In this document: one piece after another, positions 20,540 to 31,050 of the stretch
Numbering within the stretch: the stretch's first letter is position 1
Layout of the letters: each line of letters begins with the position of its first letter
Source: Heterocephalus glaber
Lineage: Eukaryota; Chordata; Mammalia; Rodentia; Bathyergidae
Reading direction: 5' to 3'
Assembly (NCBI RefSeq): GCF_000247695.1
Contig: NW_004624742.1
Location: 5,278,703-5,342,702, forward strand
DNA: 64,000 bases
The notes under the pieces: model-generated
Databases searched by the model: none
What the model saw: the letters and a program-made list of their open reading frames with translations, nothing else
Told to the model about the DNA's origin: nothing
Program-made: the position numbers and the translations under genes

Positions 20540-20625
20540 TTTCTCCCGGTACTCACGATCAAACTCAGGACCTTGCACTTGTGAGGCAGGCACAGTGCCA
20601 CTGAGCTAGATCCCCAGCTCTGTTT
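20540..20625 (-). mobile_element. ID SINE
   Basis: Antisense ID: CCCGGTACTCACGATCAAAC, CTTGTGAGGCAGGCACAGTG, CACTGAGCTAGATCCCCAGC. Confidence 0.85.
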
Positions 20626-20768
20626 TATTTTGAGATAGAGTCTCACTATGTAGTCCAGGCTGGTTTTGAACTCACTACGTGGCTCATGCTGGCCTCAAAC
20701 TTGTGATCCTCCTGCCTCAGCCTCCCAAGTGTTGGGATTACCTGTGTGCACCACCGCCTGGCTGCCTC
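20626..20768 (-). mobile_element. B1-type SINE with internal duplication
   Basis: Antisense B1 adjoining the ID, with two copies of the CAGGCTGG / CATGCTGGCC motif, ending CACCACCGCCTGGCTG. Confidence 0.85.
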
Positions 20769-20769
20769 C

Positions 20770-21150
20770 ACTGAATCTGTTTCTACTCTTAGGAGACAAA
20801 GACTATCAGTCACTTGAGTGTCTGCCCCCATACACCTTGTCTTTAGATTTGAAAAAGTAATAAAATGACTCGTTTATTTATTTAGTTCTTTACTGGAGGC
20901 TTGTTGTAGTTGCATTTATTTTTAATTTTACTTAACTAACAAACAGCATCTGTGGGCACTGCATATAATAGTAACAGAGATCAGCAAAAGAGATTACCTT
21001 CAGCCAGAGACATACAAAGTGGACCAATCAGCCAGAGGAGTGCCACTGCCCCACCTGTAGAACTGCAGGCCAGAGTGTTGTCAAGAACCCAGCTTCCTAG
21101 GGGAAAGAAGCAGAGCCAAGAGGGTCAGACTGTCACGAAAATCCCTGCTG
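20770..21150. other. No gene or clear repeat seen
   Basis: Non-repeat sequence with a 123-codon plus frame at 20952-21323. That frame runs into a MIR and shows no known domain, so I do not call a gene. Confidence 0.4.
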
Positions 21151-21154
21151 GCCA

Positions 21155-21305
21155 CTCTGGAGTTGTGAAATCTTGGGCAAGTCACTCAGAGTCTCTGAAG
21201 CTGATTCTCAACTGTAAAATGGAGCTAATGATATCTCATCTTGGGTTTGTGCTGGTTGTGAAAACTGCCAGACCGTGTGCCAACAGAGCTAAGCACAACG
21301 AGCAC
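21155..21305 (+). mobile_element. MIR SINE
   Basis: Sense MIR: TCTTGGGCAAGTCACTCAGA, CTCAACTGTAAAATGGAGCT, then GCTGGTTGTGAAAACTGCCA. Confidence 0.75.
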
Positions 21306-21309
21306 CTCC

Positions 21310-21639
21310 ATCCACATTTCTGAGTGGAGCTGTCAAAACCCAAGTATCGCATCACCTTATTTCAGGCGAGATCTACAATTAAAGAAGATACAACCACCAT
21401 GTCACACTTTACTTCTTCAGGGCCAGCTGTTTCACATGTATTAATACAACCCTTTAAGGAAGATGTATATTTCCACCTCTCTGATTTATGTAACTATTGG
21501 CCCCAACCAAAACAGACCCTTTCTCTGGGTCTGCGCTGCTTCCCAGCTGTTCACATTTCCTCTGCGATTGTTAGAAGCTCCACTTGCTCTGCAGGAGCTG
21601 GAGGAAAGTAAACAGCTCCACCGGGCAGGCGCCCCACCT
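21310..21639. other. No gene or clear repeat seen
   Basis: Non-repeat sequence, GC-richer than its surroundings, leading into a possible conserved element. Confidence 0.4.
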
Positions 21640-21835
21640 ACCATTTTATTTTGCTAAATCACTCCTTTAGCTAATATTTCAGGGACAGACACGCGACGCA
21701 TCTGGCTCCAGCCAAATATTTTCAGTCACTCGGATCTCAAAGTAAATATTTGTCAGTTCAATTGCAGTAACGTGGGGTAGCATGAAATAAGGTGCCATTA
21801 ATCATCTTTCAATCAGGGCCAGTGCAGCTGCTCTA
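21640..21835. promoter_or_regulatory. Candidate conserved non-coding element
   Basis: Repeat-free block bearing closely spaced factor-like sites: GCTAAATC, TAGCTAATATTTCAG, CCAAATATTTTCAG and CCATTAATCATCTTTCAATC. The last holds a TAATCA homeodomain-type core. The look is that of a developmental enhancer, but conservation cannot be judged from one sequence. Confidence 0.3.
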
Positions 21836-22168
21836 GAGTGGCAGTCCCACCCCTTTCCCATGAGCCCCTATGTGGGCCCCGCCCCCAAGCTTCCGGTCTG
21901 GGAGCTGAAGCTTTTTTGAGGCGAGTTCGGGCGGGTCAGGTGGATCAGTTTCGGTTGAGTTCCACACGTTGTCAAGTTTTTCAGCATATGTTGCCTTCGT
22001 TCAAGCCCCAGGACTCCTCAGAAGGGTTAGTTGAAGCCATCTGGTGGTATGGGGATACAACAGGAAAGGGTTAGAAAGCCTCCAAGGACGCATGGTGAAA
22101 GGTATGATCTGAGGGGATAGACTGGGCCACTCCTCCCAAGATTTGTGCCCCGTACTTTGTTATTTTAG
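21836..22168. other. No gene or clear repeat seen
   Basis: Mixed-composition sequence with a CCCCGCCCCC box at about 21878. No exon found. Confidence 0.4.
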
Positions 22169-22310
22169 GAGACTTTGCCATGGCTCAAGGCTTTTGAGCT
22201 ACAAATAAACAAGGCCCTGGGGCTTGTGTCCTATGAAGGTTTTTGCACTTCAATGGATGTGAATATACAAGAAGTTGTCGAAAAATATGATGAATGTTTA
22301 AGTTTTATTA
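22169..22310 (+). CDS. Exon-like open segment, unidentified
   Basis: After a fair acceptor (TTTGTTATTTTAG) one frame is open until it enters a B1 insertion at about 22311. The peptide includes LPWLKAFELQINKALGLVSY and later NIQEVVEKYDECLSF, a mixed helical pattern. No good donor is present (only GAAG|GTTTTT). It could be an exon, a remnant of a DNA-transposon protein (a mariner remnant follows), or chance. I cannot name it. Confidence 0.2.
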
Positions 22311-22473
22311 ATTTTTTTGAGACAGGGTCTCGATATGTAGTTCAGGCTGGCCTTGAACTCACCATGTAAGCCAGGCTAGCCTGGGACTCACTATGTAGCT
22401 AGGAGGAGTGACCTTCCTGCCTCAGCCTCCCCAGTGCTTGGAATAACATGCCTGTGGCACCACGCCTGGCATA
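22311..22473 (-). mobile_element. B1-type SINE with internal duplication
   Basis: Antisense B1: GAGACAGGGTCTCGATATGT, two GGCTGGCC/GGCTAGCC motifs, CTCAGCCTCCCCAGTGCTTG and CACCACGCCTGGC. Confidence 0.9.
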
Positions 22474-22479
22474 AATTTT

Positions 22480-22905
22480 AAAAATTTATTACAGTACATG
22501 ACACATTGCCATTAATCCTCCTCAAAGTACTACTCCTCGCTTCGAACACACATATCCATCCTTCTGCCATTTTCTGAAGTAGTTCTGCAGTCTTCTGTGA
22601 ATGTAAGTGTTGTGATTTCTGCTGCCCAATGCCATCCAATGGAAAAAACACTGTGGTGTGTCCTTATCCACCTTATTCACCAGATCTGATTAGTGTGACC
22701 TTTGGCTCTTTCCCAAAGTCAAAATGACCATGAAAAGTAAATGTTTTGAATTGAGGTAGCCATAATAGTGCAACTAAAGATAGGAAAAAGGACCCCCAGA
22801 ACTACTTCAGAAAGTGGAAGAATGATAGGGTTAGTGTGTTCTGGGATGTGTATTTGAAGCAAGGGGGTTAATGGCAATGTATCTTTTACTATATTATTAT
22901 TTTTT
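22480..22905 (+). mobile_element. Fold-back mariner-type remnant, copy 1
   Basis: The sense middle contains the antiquated end of a mariner transposase: CCACCTTATTCACCAGATCT reads as the PPYSPD motif of the DD34D family, and CAAAGTCAAAATGACCATG as its PKVKMTM-like follow-up. The two ends are inverted copies of each other: about 22530-22600 reads, reversed, as about 22797-22850 (CAGAACTACTTCAGAAA), and CATTGCCATTAA near 22506 pairs with TTAATGGCAATGT near 22869. No frame is intact. Confidence 0.7.
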
Positions 22906-22909
22906 TCAA

Positions 22910-23284
22910 TTTAAACATGGTATCTTTAGATCACACCTACATGTGTTAGCCTTTTTCCTTAAAGAGGCACAGAATGATTAAAGGGGGGTATGGCAGAGTT
23001 CCTTAATCTTTCTGGAGCTCTTTTGAGACTTGGATGAAAACTAAGGGCCACTGGCAAGAAAACATTTATGAACAGAACATTTTGCCCATCAACAGGTCAT
23101 TTCCTTGAGGGGTGGTGCGTGGTATATTCCCCAGGTTAGGAAACCTTGGATTCTTGTTTTGCCTTGGGGTAGGGCTAGAGGGTGGTACTTTCCTTGGGCC
23201 TGTAATTTAAGAGAGCATTTAAAAGTACAGAAATCAAGATAAATAATTCAAACAATCAAATCTACAATGACATGCTTGTGGCCC
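22910..23284. other. No gene or clear repeat seen
   Basis: Unassigned sequence after the mariner remnant. Confidence 0.4.
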
Positions 23285-23530
23285 GTTGCCCCTTTTTGTA
23301 ATAATTTTATTGGAACCAGGTGTTTTGATGTCTAAGAATTTGTTGCCAAATCCAATGTCATTAAGATTTTCCTGTGTTTTTTCTTAAGAGATTTATAGTT
23401 TTAGATTTCATACTTAGATTTTCGATCCAGTTTGAGTTAATTTTTGTTTGTGGTATAGGGTTTAACTGTATTCTTTTGCAGTTGGACATCCAGTTTTCCT
23501 GGCACCATTTGTTGAAAAGACTTTATGTGC
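23285..23530 (-). mobile_element. Old L1 fragment
   Basis: Antisense L1 ORF2 C-terminal phrase: GCCAAATCCAATGTCATTAA, GATCCAGTTTGAGTTAATTT, GGCACCATTTGTTGAAAAGA. Confidence 0.8.
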
Positions 23531-23865
23531 TGCACTTTCTTGATGCCAGGGAGCTTAGGCTGCTTCTTTCACCCCAACCCTCGTGCTAATAAGTGCTCTA
23601 GAGGTTGTAATGCTGTTTGACTGGGATCATAGAGAAGACATAAACTCAAGTCTAGTGGAGAAGCATGGTGGCCCAGTACAGCTAGCCAAAGTGATTGCTG
23701 AAATGTTTACTGTAGAAAGCTTAATGAAACTTTGGCTAAACCAGTTTCATTTGTCATAAAATGGGGATGGTGACAGAAGACCTTTTTTTTTTTGCCTAAG
23801 AATAATTGCTGGTATATTACTATGGTTAATAGTGTGGGTAATGCTAATAGGAAGTGTGCTATTAC
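23531..23865. other. No gene or clear repeat seen
   Basis: A 335-bp unassigned spacer. Confidence 0.4.
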
Positions 23866-23869
23866 TGTG

Positions 23870-24060
23870 TGCTGAGTATTATATGTTAAATGCTTTACAT
23901 ATATTTATTACACCAGACAGTTTTATGAGACAGGTACTATCATTTAAGATGTAAGATAGGGAAAATTATATCTGCTTTGCAGAACTGTTTCGAGATTAAA
24001 TACAAATAATGGACATAAGATTAGCAAAAAATATGCCCATAGTAGGTCTCCACTAGGCCC
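23870..24060. mobile_element. Two adjoining MIR fragments
   Basis: An antisense part (GCTTTACATATATTTATTAC, TTATGAGACAGGTACTATCA) is followed by a sense part (TTTGCAGAACTGTTTCGAGA, ATGCCCATAGTAGGTCTCCA). Confidence 0.55.
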
Positions 24061-25240
24061 TTTTCTCAGTCCAAAAGTGATTCCCATTAGCACAAGAATT
24101 TACAGAAAGATTGTGTGCTTGGTTGCTAGCAATCTTGAATTTCCTAACACTTCCTCTTTAAGGTGAATTAGAATGATTATACCAGTTGGATAGATAAGGT
24201 CTGGTAACGTTTATTTACAGGACTAAAATACCTTGTAATTACCTACCTGCAAGGCAGCTTTACAGTCACTCATCTAGCAGCGAGGAAACACTGGCAGCCC
24301 TGGAAATAGCTGACTATATATTTTGTTGCAATATGTTGGTGATGTTTTAACTCTTCATTTTGGCTGATAAAGTACTGTTTACCTAAACCTTTTTTCATTT
24401 TGCTCCCTTTGCTCCCTTTAGTTTTTAAAGTGATAAAGTGAAAATGTACAACTCTGTAAGACCAAAGTAGATGAGGCAAATAGTATTTAAATTAGTTAAT
24501 ACATTAGTGTAGTTAATGATTGTAGTTATTCTGGGCCACATTTTCTGGATGTTATTTGGATATTCATTGGATGCATTGAGGCCACACAGATTCTCTTTAG
24601 TTGCAGCTAATAAATTAACTGGCAGTAGGATCAAGTCCTGCTCCTCAGTGGCAGCTGGGCCCTCCCCTAGAGCCTCTCTGCAATCCCTTCTCTTATTGCA
24701 AATTGACTTCCTAATTCCCTAAAGCAGCTGTTGTAAACCTTTTCCACCCACCTCCAACTTCTTGATCTTCTCTCTGGTATTGACATACTACGTGGCAGGT
24801 GGAGAGTGCACTGGCCACCAGTTCTCTTTCCTGCTGCCTTTGGGTCCTCTGGCATCTTTACCTCATCTTTCTGGGGTGCCCATCTCTTCCCCAGATTCCT
24901 TCTCTCCCTGGTCCTGGCTTCTTTCCTTGCTTCTCTTATAACTTCAGTCTTCTTTCCCTTTCCCCCATAAACAATCTCAGATCTTCTTCAATTTATAGAA
25001 GCTCCAACTCTTATTTCCCTGAAAGCGAATTTTTTTCTTCTTTTATTACTGTCAAACTCTTAAGTTTTTTCAATACAAAAGTCATGTATTTTTTCATATT
25101 TGTAGTAGAAAAATTGTAAGGTACAAATAACAGGCATGTTTCAAAGACTCATAATTACATTTCTGGAGATAACCACCAATGTTAACATTTTGGTTTATAA
25201 AATCAATCTTATTTCTTGGTTTATTTTCCAATCTTATTTT
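24061..25240. other. Unassigned low-repeat region
   Basis: About 1.2 kb without an assignable gene. Overlapping frames on both strands (24425-25119) have no splice or domain support. The last 60 bp (AACCACCAATGTTAACATTT) look like an old repeat into which the L1 at 25241 is set. Confidence 0.4.
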
Positions 25241-27296
25241 TTATATGGGTGGGCATATATTGCTGTGGTATGATGCTTTTAATTCTTTTGGAAAAATACC
25301 AAGAAGAGGTGTAGCTGGGTCAAATGGAACCTCTAGTTTTAGATTTTTGAGAAATCTCCATACTGATTTCCACAGTGGTTGCACCAGTCTACAGTCCCAC
25401 CAGCAGTGGAAAACGAAGGGCTCCTTTTCCCCACGGCCCGTCCAGCATTTGTTATTGGTTGATTTCTTTTTTCTTTTTCTTTTTTTCTTTTTTTTGGTTG
25501 ATTTCTTGATAGCAGCCGTTCTTTCTGGAGTGAGATGGAATCTCACTGTTGTTTTAATTAGCATCTCTCGATGCATTATTTCACATATTTATTTGCCATT
25601 TCTAATTCTTCGTCTGTGAAGTGTCTTTTTTATTTCAGATGCCCACTTTGGCATTGGGTCTTTAAATTTGGGGGTGTGTGTCTGATTTTTTGAGTTCCTT
25701 ATATATTCTAGGTAATAGTCCTTTATTTGAATAGCTGGTAAAAAATTTTTTCCCACTTTGTGGGTTGTTTTTTCACTCTGTTGGTGGTTTCTCTTGTTGT
25801 GCAAAAGCTTTTTAATAAGATGAGGTCCCAGTTGTTGATTCTTTGTAGTATTTCTTGTGAGGTCTGGCTTTTGTTCATGAAGTCTTTGCCTACAGCTACG
25901 TCCTCAAGTGGTCTACCTATTCTCTCTTCCAGCAGATTTAGTGTTCCTGTTTTAATATTTAGATCTTTGACCCATTTCGATTTTAGGTTAGGGCATGTGA
26001 AAGATATGAGTCTAGTTTCAATCTTCCACATGTGGAATGCCAGTTTTTCCAGCGCCATTTATTAAAGAGGCTATCTTTCTTCCAGTGAAGGTGTTTGGTT
26101 ACTTTGTCAAAGATAAAGTGGTTGAGTATTTCTGGAGTTGTTTCTGCATCCTCTAGTCTGTTCCACTGATCCTCAGGTCTGTTCTTTTGCCAGTACCATA
26201 CTGGTTTTATCACAGTAGCTTTGTAGCATAATTTAAAGTCAGGGATTGTAATACCTCCTGCTTTACTTTTGTTGCCCAGAATTGTCTTTGTTATTTCTGG
26301 GTCTCTTCTGGGTCCAACTGAATTTTAGGATTATTTTTTCTAATTCTGTAAGGTATATTGTTGGGATTTTGATTGGGATTGCATTGAATCTGTGTAACAA
26401 TTTTGGAAGTATGGCCATTTTCACTATATTGGTTCTTCCTAAGAACAAGGGATATATTTCCATTTTCTGATATCCTCCTCAATCTCCTTTTTCAGAGTAC
26501 TGTAGTTTTCAGTGTAGAGGTCTTTTACTTCCTATGTTAGATTGATTCCTAAGTATTTTATTTTTCTGGATGGTATTGTGAAAGGGATTGTTTCTGTAAT
26601 TTTTCTCTCCATGAGTCTGTTATTTGTGTTCAGGAGGGCTATTGACTTTTGAGTGTTGACTTTGTATCCAGCTACACCACTGAGTTTGGTTATCAAATCT
26701 AAAAGTCTTTTGGTGAAGTTTTTGGGGTCTTCTATGTAGAGTATCATGTCATCTGCAAATAATGATAATTTAACATCTTCTTTTCCTATCCCCATTCCTT
26801 TTGTTTCTCTTGTCTAATTGCCCTGGCTAGTGTTTCCAGAACTATATTGAACGAGATTGGTGACAGTGGACATCCTTGTCTTGTTCCTGATTTTAGAGTG
26901 AAAGCTTTCAGTTTTTGTCCATTTAGTATGATGTTGGCTGTTGGTTTGTTGTACATGGCTTTAATCAGACTGAGATAAAGACCATCCATACCAATTTTCT
27001 GTAGGTTTTTTTTTTTTTTATCATGAATGGATATTGGACCTCGTCAAATGCTTTTTCTGCATTTATTGAGAGGATCATACAGTTTTTGTTATTGGCTCTG
27101 TATTAGACTTATTGATTTGCGTATGTTGAACCATCCCTGGATTCCTGGGATGAATCCAGTTTGGTCATGGTGTATAACCTTCTTGATGATTTGCTGCATT
27201 CTATTTGTCAGTATCTTAGTAGAGGATTTTTGCATCTATGTTCATTAGGGAGATTGGCCTGTAATTCTCCTTTTTGGTTGGGTCCTTCTCTGGTTT

Positions 27297-27402
27297 TGTT
27301 TGTTTGTTTGTTTGTTTATTTATTTATTTGGTACTGGGGATCGAACTCGGGTCCTTGCACTTGTGAGGCAGGCGGCGGAACCACTGAGCTAAATCCCGGC
27401 CC
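27297..27402 (-). mobile_element. ID SINE inside L1
   Basis: (TTTG)n/(TTTA)n tail, GGTACTGGGGATCGAACTCG with intact antisense box B, and ACTGAGCTAAATCCCGGCCC. The target CCTTCTCTGGTTTTG occurs at both ends (about 27283 and 27401). Confidence 0.95.
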
Positions 27403-27805
27403 CTTCTCTGGTTTTGGAATCAGGGTAATGCTTGCTTTCTGGAATGAATTTGGAAGTATTGCTTCCCTTTCAATTTCATTAAAGAGTTTGAGGAGTAGCA
27501 GTATTAGATCTTCTCTAAATTTCTTGCGGAACTCAGCCGTGAATCCATCAGGGCCATGGCTTTTCTTTGTTGGCAGTTTTAAAATTGCATATTTAGTTTT
27601 ATTGGCTGATATTGGTTTATTTAGAATTTATATATCTTGATTCAGTTTTGGCAGTTGATATGTATCTAGGAATCTGTCTATTCTGTATTTTCCATCTTAT
27701 TAGAGTATAGGTTCTCGAACTAGGTATTGATGATCTGGATCTCTGCAGGATCCATTGTGATTTTACCCTTTTCATTCCTAATTGCATGGATTTGAGTCTT
27801 TTCTT

Positions 27806-27901
27806 TCCTTATTTATTTATTTTTTTGGTACCAGGGATCGAACTTAGGTCCTTGCACTTGTGAAGCAGGTGGTGGAACCACTGAGCTAAATCCCTGGCCT
27901 C
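27806..27901 (-). mobile_element. ID SINE inside L1
   Basis: (TTTA)n tail, GGTACCAGGGATCGAACTTA and ACTGAGCTAAATCCCTGGCC. A CTTTCC-type duplication flanks it. Confidence 0.9.
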
Positions 27902-28004
27902 TTTCCTGTTTTAGATAAGGTTCGTTAAGGATTTGTCAATTTTATTTAATCTTTCAAAGAACCAACTCTTCAAATCATTGATATTTTGTGTTGGTTTATT
28001 TTTT

Positions 28005-28655
28005 TGTTCTCTTCTTTTCCCCCATTCCCCCCTCACGTCCCCTCCCCTCCCCATGTACAAAAGCTTTGTTTCCATTTTTTCCTTCTATTTTCACTTTTTT
28101 CTTGTCCTTTCCCCCTTCCCTTCCCATTCCTTTTCCCTTTTCCCTTGTTCCCCTTCCCATTTGAAAACTTTCTTTCCATTTCCAAACATCCATTATGCAT
28201 CTCACTCCTTGTTTCCACATTCAGTTTCCCACACCAGAGAAACAATGCAGTATTTAAACATGTGTGTTAGATTTATTTCACTTAAGAGTATGGTCTCAAG
28301 ATCCATACATTTAGCTAGAAATGTCTGAAGCTCATCCTTCTTTATGGCAGAGTAGTACTCCATTGTATAAAAAACCCACATCTTCTTTATCCATTCATCA
28401 GTTGATGGGCATTTGGGCTGTTTCCAAGATTTAGCTATTACAAACTGTGCAGAAAAAGGAACCCTTTTCCACTGCTGGTGGGAGTGTAGACTGGTGCAAC
28501 CACTGTGGAAATCAGTATGGAGATTTCTCAAAAATCTAAAACTAGAGCTTCCATTTGACCCAGCTACACCTTTTCTTGGTATTTTCCCAAAAGAATTAAA
28601 AGCATCATACCACAGCAATATGTGCACAGCCATGTTTACAGCAGCACAGTTTGTA
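28005..28655 (-). mobile_element. Twin-primed (inverted) L1 3' end inside L1
   Basis: 28005-28445 is an antisense L1 3' end: a pyrimidine-rich 3' UTR, then the ORF2 end with [20 protein letters not shown]. 28445-28650 is the adjoining upstream ORF2 part in the opposite, sense orientation ([20 protein letters not shown]). Both parts meet at a shared GCACAGTTTGT. TTGTTCTC (about 28003) and TTGTTTTC (about 28658) may be the target duplication. Confidence 0.85.
28016..28160. repeat. Pyrimidine-rich strand of L1 3' UTR
   Basis: About 140 bp almost free of purines (CCCCTCCCCTCCCC and alike). The minus strand is therefore a G-rich tract of the kind known from L1 3' UTRs, able in principle to form G-quadruplexes. 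It also explains the Gly/Lys-rich frames. Confidence 0.8.
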
Positions 28656-29157
28656 TTGTTTTCTTAGTCTCCCCAGTGGATTAATTTCTGCTCTGATTTT
28701 TATAATTTCCTCCCTCATATGAGCTTTGGGCTTGACTTGGTCTTCTTTTTCTAGAAGTTTGAAGCTCATCATTAGGTCATTTATTTGAGCCTGGTGTGTT
28801 TTCCTGATATAGAAATTCACTGCTATAAATTTCCCCTGTAGGACTGCTTTCATTGTGTTTCATAAGTTCTGGTATGTTGTATTGTTATTATTTTTTAATT
28901 GTAGAAATTGTCCGATTTCTTCTTTAATTTTATCTGTGACCCATTGGTTGTTCAGGAGGGTGTTATTTAATTTCCATGTGTTTATGAAGTTCTTGTGGTT
29001 TCTTTTGCTGTTGATTTCATTGCTCTATGGTCTGATAATATGCATAGGATTATTTCAGTTCCTTTGCATTTATTTAAGTATGTTCTATGAACTAGTGTAT
29101 GGTCTATTTTGGAGAATGTTCTGTGTGCAGCTGAGAAGAATGTGTATTCTGTAGAAT

Positions 29158-29250
29158 GATTTTTTTTTTTTTTTTGGTACCGGGGATTGAACTTGGGTCC
29201 TTACGCTTGCGAGGCAGGCAGCAGAACCACTGAGCTAAATACCCTGCCCA
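29158..29250 (-). mobile_element. ID SINE inside L1
   Basis: T18 head, GGTACCGGGGATTGAACTTG, ACTGAGCTAAATACCCTGCC. AAGAATGTGTATTCTG is duplicated at about 29137 and 29250. Confidence 0.95.
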
Positions 29251-29751
29251 AGAATGTGTATTCTGATGTGGGGTGGAACAGTCCTTAGAAATCTACTAAG
29301 TCCATTTGTTCAAAAGTTTAGTTCAATTCTAATATTTCATTGTTGAGTTTTTGTCTAATTGATCTGTCTGTTTGTGACAGTGGGGTAGTGAGGCCCCCAT
29401 TTCAAATATATTAGTGCTTACATGATTTTTCATGTCTGTTAATATTTGTTTTGTATAGTTGGGTGCGCTGTTATTTGGTGCATATATATTTAGGATTATC
29501 TCTTCCTCTTAGATTGCTCTCTTTACCAGGATGCAGTGACTTTCTTTGTCTCTCTTAATTAGTCTTGGCTTGAAATCAACTTTGTCTGCAAATAGAATAG
29601 CTACCCCTGCTTTTTTCTGGTTTCCTGTCACATGGAATATTGCTTTCCATCCCTTGACTTTCAGTCTGTGAATTTGTTTTTCAGTTAAACTTGTTTCTTG
29701 TATGCAGCATATTGTTGGATCTTGCTTCTTGATCCATTCTGCCAGTCTGTA

Positions 29752-29838
29752 TCTTTTTTTTTGTACCGGAGATCGAACTTGGGACCTTGTGCTTGGGAGG
29801 CAGGCACCGGAACCACTGAGCTAAATCCCCAGCCCCCA
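29752..29838 (-). mobile_element. ID SINE inside L1
   Basis: T9 head, GTACCGGAGATCGAACTTGG, ACTGAGCTAAATCCCCAGCC. CCAGTCTGTATCTTTT is duplicated at about 29741 and 29836. Confidence 0.95.
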
Positions 29839-29910
29839 GTCTGTATCTTTTGATTGGTGAATTGAGACCATTAACATTGGTGGTTATAAGTGATATGTAT
29901 TGTAAAATAT

Positions 29911-30189
29911 AAACATTTTGAAAGAGTAGGCTATAGACATCACCTCAAATTTAAACCTCATTCACTAAATTTCAAGTAATTCTTGCCCTTCCACCATCAC
30001 TGATGCTGCTCTATCAGAGATCAGTGTCAATTACTAAGAACAAATCTTCTCAGGCTGTATCCTCCCTACTCTCTTTGTAGCAACTGTCACTCTTTTATCT
30101 TTTCCTTTAACGATGATATTTTCCCTTCTTTTCCTTGCGTCCTTCCACTTCTGTGGTAACAACACCTTTTCAGCTCTTTCCTGCTTCTT
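29911..30189. other. No gene or clear repeat seen
   Basis: Pyrimidine-rich spacer between the L1 and an L2. Part of it may belong to the L2. Confidence 0.4.
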
Positions 30190-30645
30190 CTCTTCATCCT
30201 GATCTTTTCCTCATTCTCTGTACTCACCCAGGTCTGCAGTTACTGTGTTCATCTTAATGTCACAGAAATCTCATCACTCTTTCCTGACTCTTTCCATCTC
30301 TCCCTTTATATGCCTTTCATTCGGGACTACTGTACTTACTTTGTCTTGAGTTTTACATTGCTTTTTTGCCTGTGGTGCTCTGCATTTGAAGATCCTCTGC
30401 CCCTTTTCTACATTTGATTAAACTGTATCCTTCAAGATGTACCTCTTTTGAGAACCCTCAGGACAATTCCTCACTTCTGTTCTTTTATGCCCCTTTACCC
30501 CTTGCGATGGCTGAATAGAGTGACTCTTTTCTATGAACTTGGGTTCATGTTTTTTGCTTATGTTGTATTGTTTTCTTGTCTGTGAACTCCTGGAGGGCAG
30601 GAGTTGTGTCTTTGATAGGTTTAGTAGAGTTGTAGCAAATATCCC
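30190..30645 (+). mobile_element. L2 LINE 3' region
   Basis: Sense L2: CCTTCAAGATGTACCTCTTT, GAACCCTCAGGACAATTCCT, and the signature GTGAACTCCTGGAGGGCAGG followed by AGTTGTGTCTTT. Confidence 0.75.
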
Positions 30646-30950
30646 TTCTCCAGTCAAATCATACTTTAATCTTCCACTGAGGATCTGTCTCATTTTATTC
30701 TTGAGCCCGAGTTTGGAAGGGTCAATTTAATCCCACCTTTGGGGATAGATACTTACTGGCTGTGTGACCCAGTTATAGGAAACTAGAAAGCGTTTTCTGG
30801 AAAGAAAGGCTTGCTTTCATGGCAACAATTAGAAGAGTGTTTCTCTTCTTCTCTATGATATAGTCTAAAGATTTGAAGTCTAGAATTATTTATACATTTT
30901 GCTACCATGAGAAGTTGTCTGAGAAATATGTGTGGAAGACAAAGCTAATA
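30646..30950. other. No gene or clear repeat seen
   Basis: A 300-bp unassigned spacer. Confidence 0.4.
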
Positions 30951-30954
30951 TTCT

Positions 30955-31050
30955 ATTTATTTATTTATTTTTTTGGTACTGGGGATCGAACTCAGGTCCT
31001 TGCACTTGCAAGGCAGGCGGTGGAACCACTGAGCTAAATCCCCGGCCCCA
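30955..31050 (-). mobile_element. ID SINE with target duplication
   Basis: (TTTA)n tail, GGTACTGGGGATCGAACTCA, ACTGAGCTAAATCCCCGGCC. AAAGCTAATATTCT / AAAGCTGATATTCT flank it. Confidence 0.95.

Larger units (their letters stand above)
25241..29910 (-). mobile_element. L1 retrotransposon, ORF2 only, lacking its 3' end
   Basis: The longest recognisable element. Read on the minus strand it runs from the later endonuclease part of ORF2 (near 29900) through the RT domain to the C-terminal cysteine-rich region near 25250. Visible landmarks: [13 protein letters not shown] and [20 protein letters not shown] at 26786-26989, the catalytic FADDM at about 26740-26755, [16 protein letters not shown] at about 26400, [13 protein letters not shown] at about 26050, and [20 protein letters not shown] at about 25370. 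The frame is broken many times. No ORF1 or 5' UTR is present (5' truncation). The 3' UTR and A tail are also missing: the match stops at CAATATATGCCC. ID SINEs at 27300, 27806, 29158 and 29754 and a second L1 at 28005-28655 interrupt it. Confidence 0.9.

Noticed and set aside
25179..25619. 146-codon plus frame
   Set aside because: Antisense shadow of the L1 ORF2 C-terminal region.
27996..28245. Lys/Gly-rich and Pro/Phe-rich open frames on both strands
   Set aside because: Low-complexity L1 3' UTR pyrimidine tract.
25184..29920. AACATTTTG at 25184 and 29912 as the L1 target duplication
   Set aside because: The left copy appears to belong to an older repeat phrase (ATGTTAACATTTTGG) and lies about 50 bp outside the L1 match, so it may be chance.
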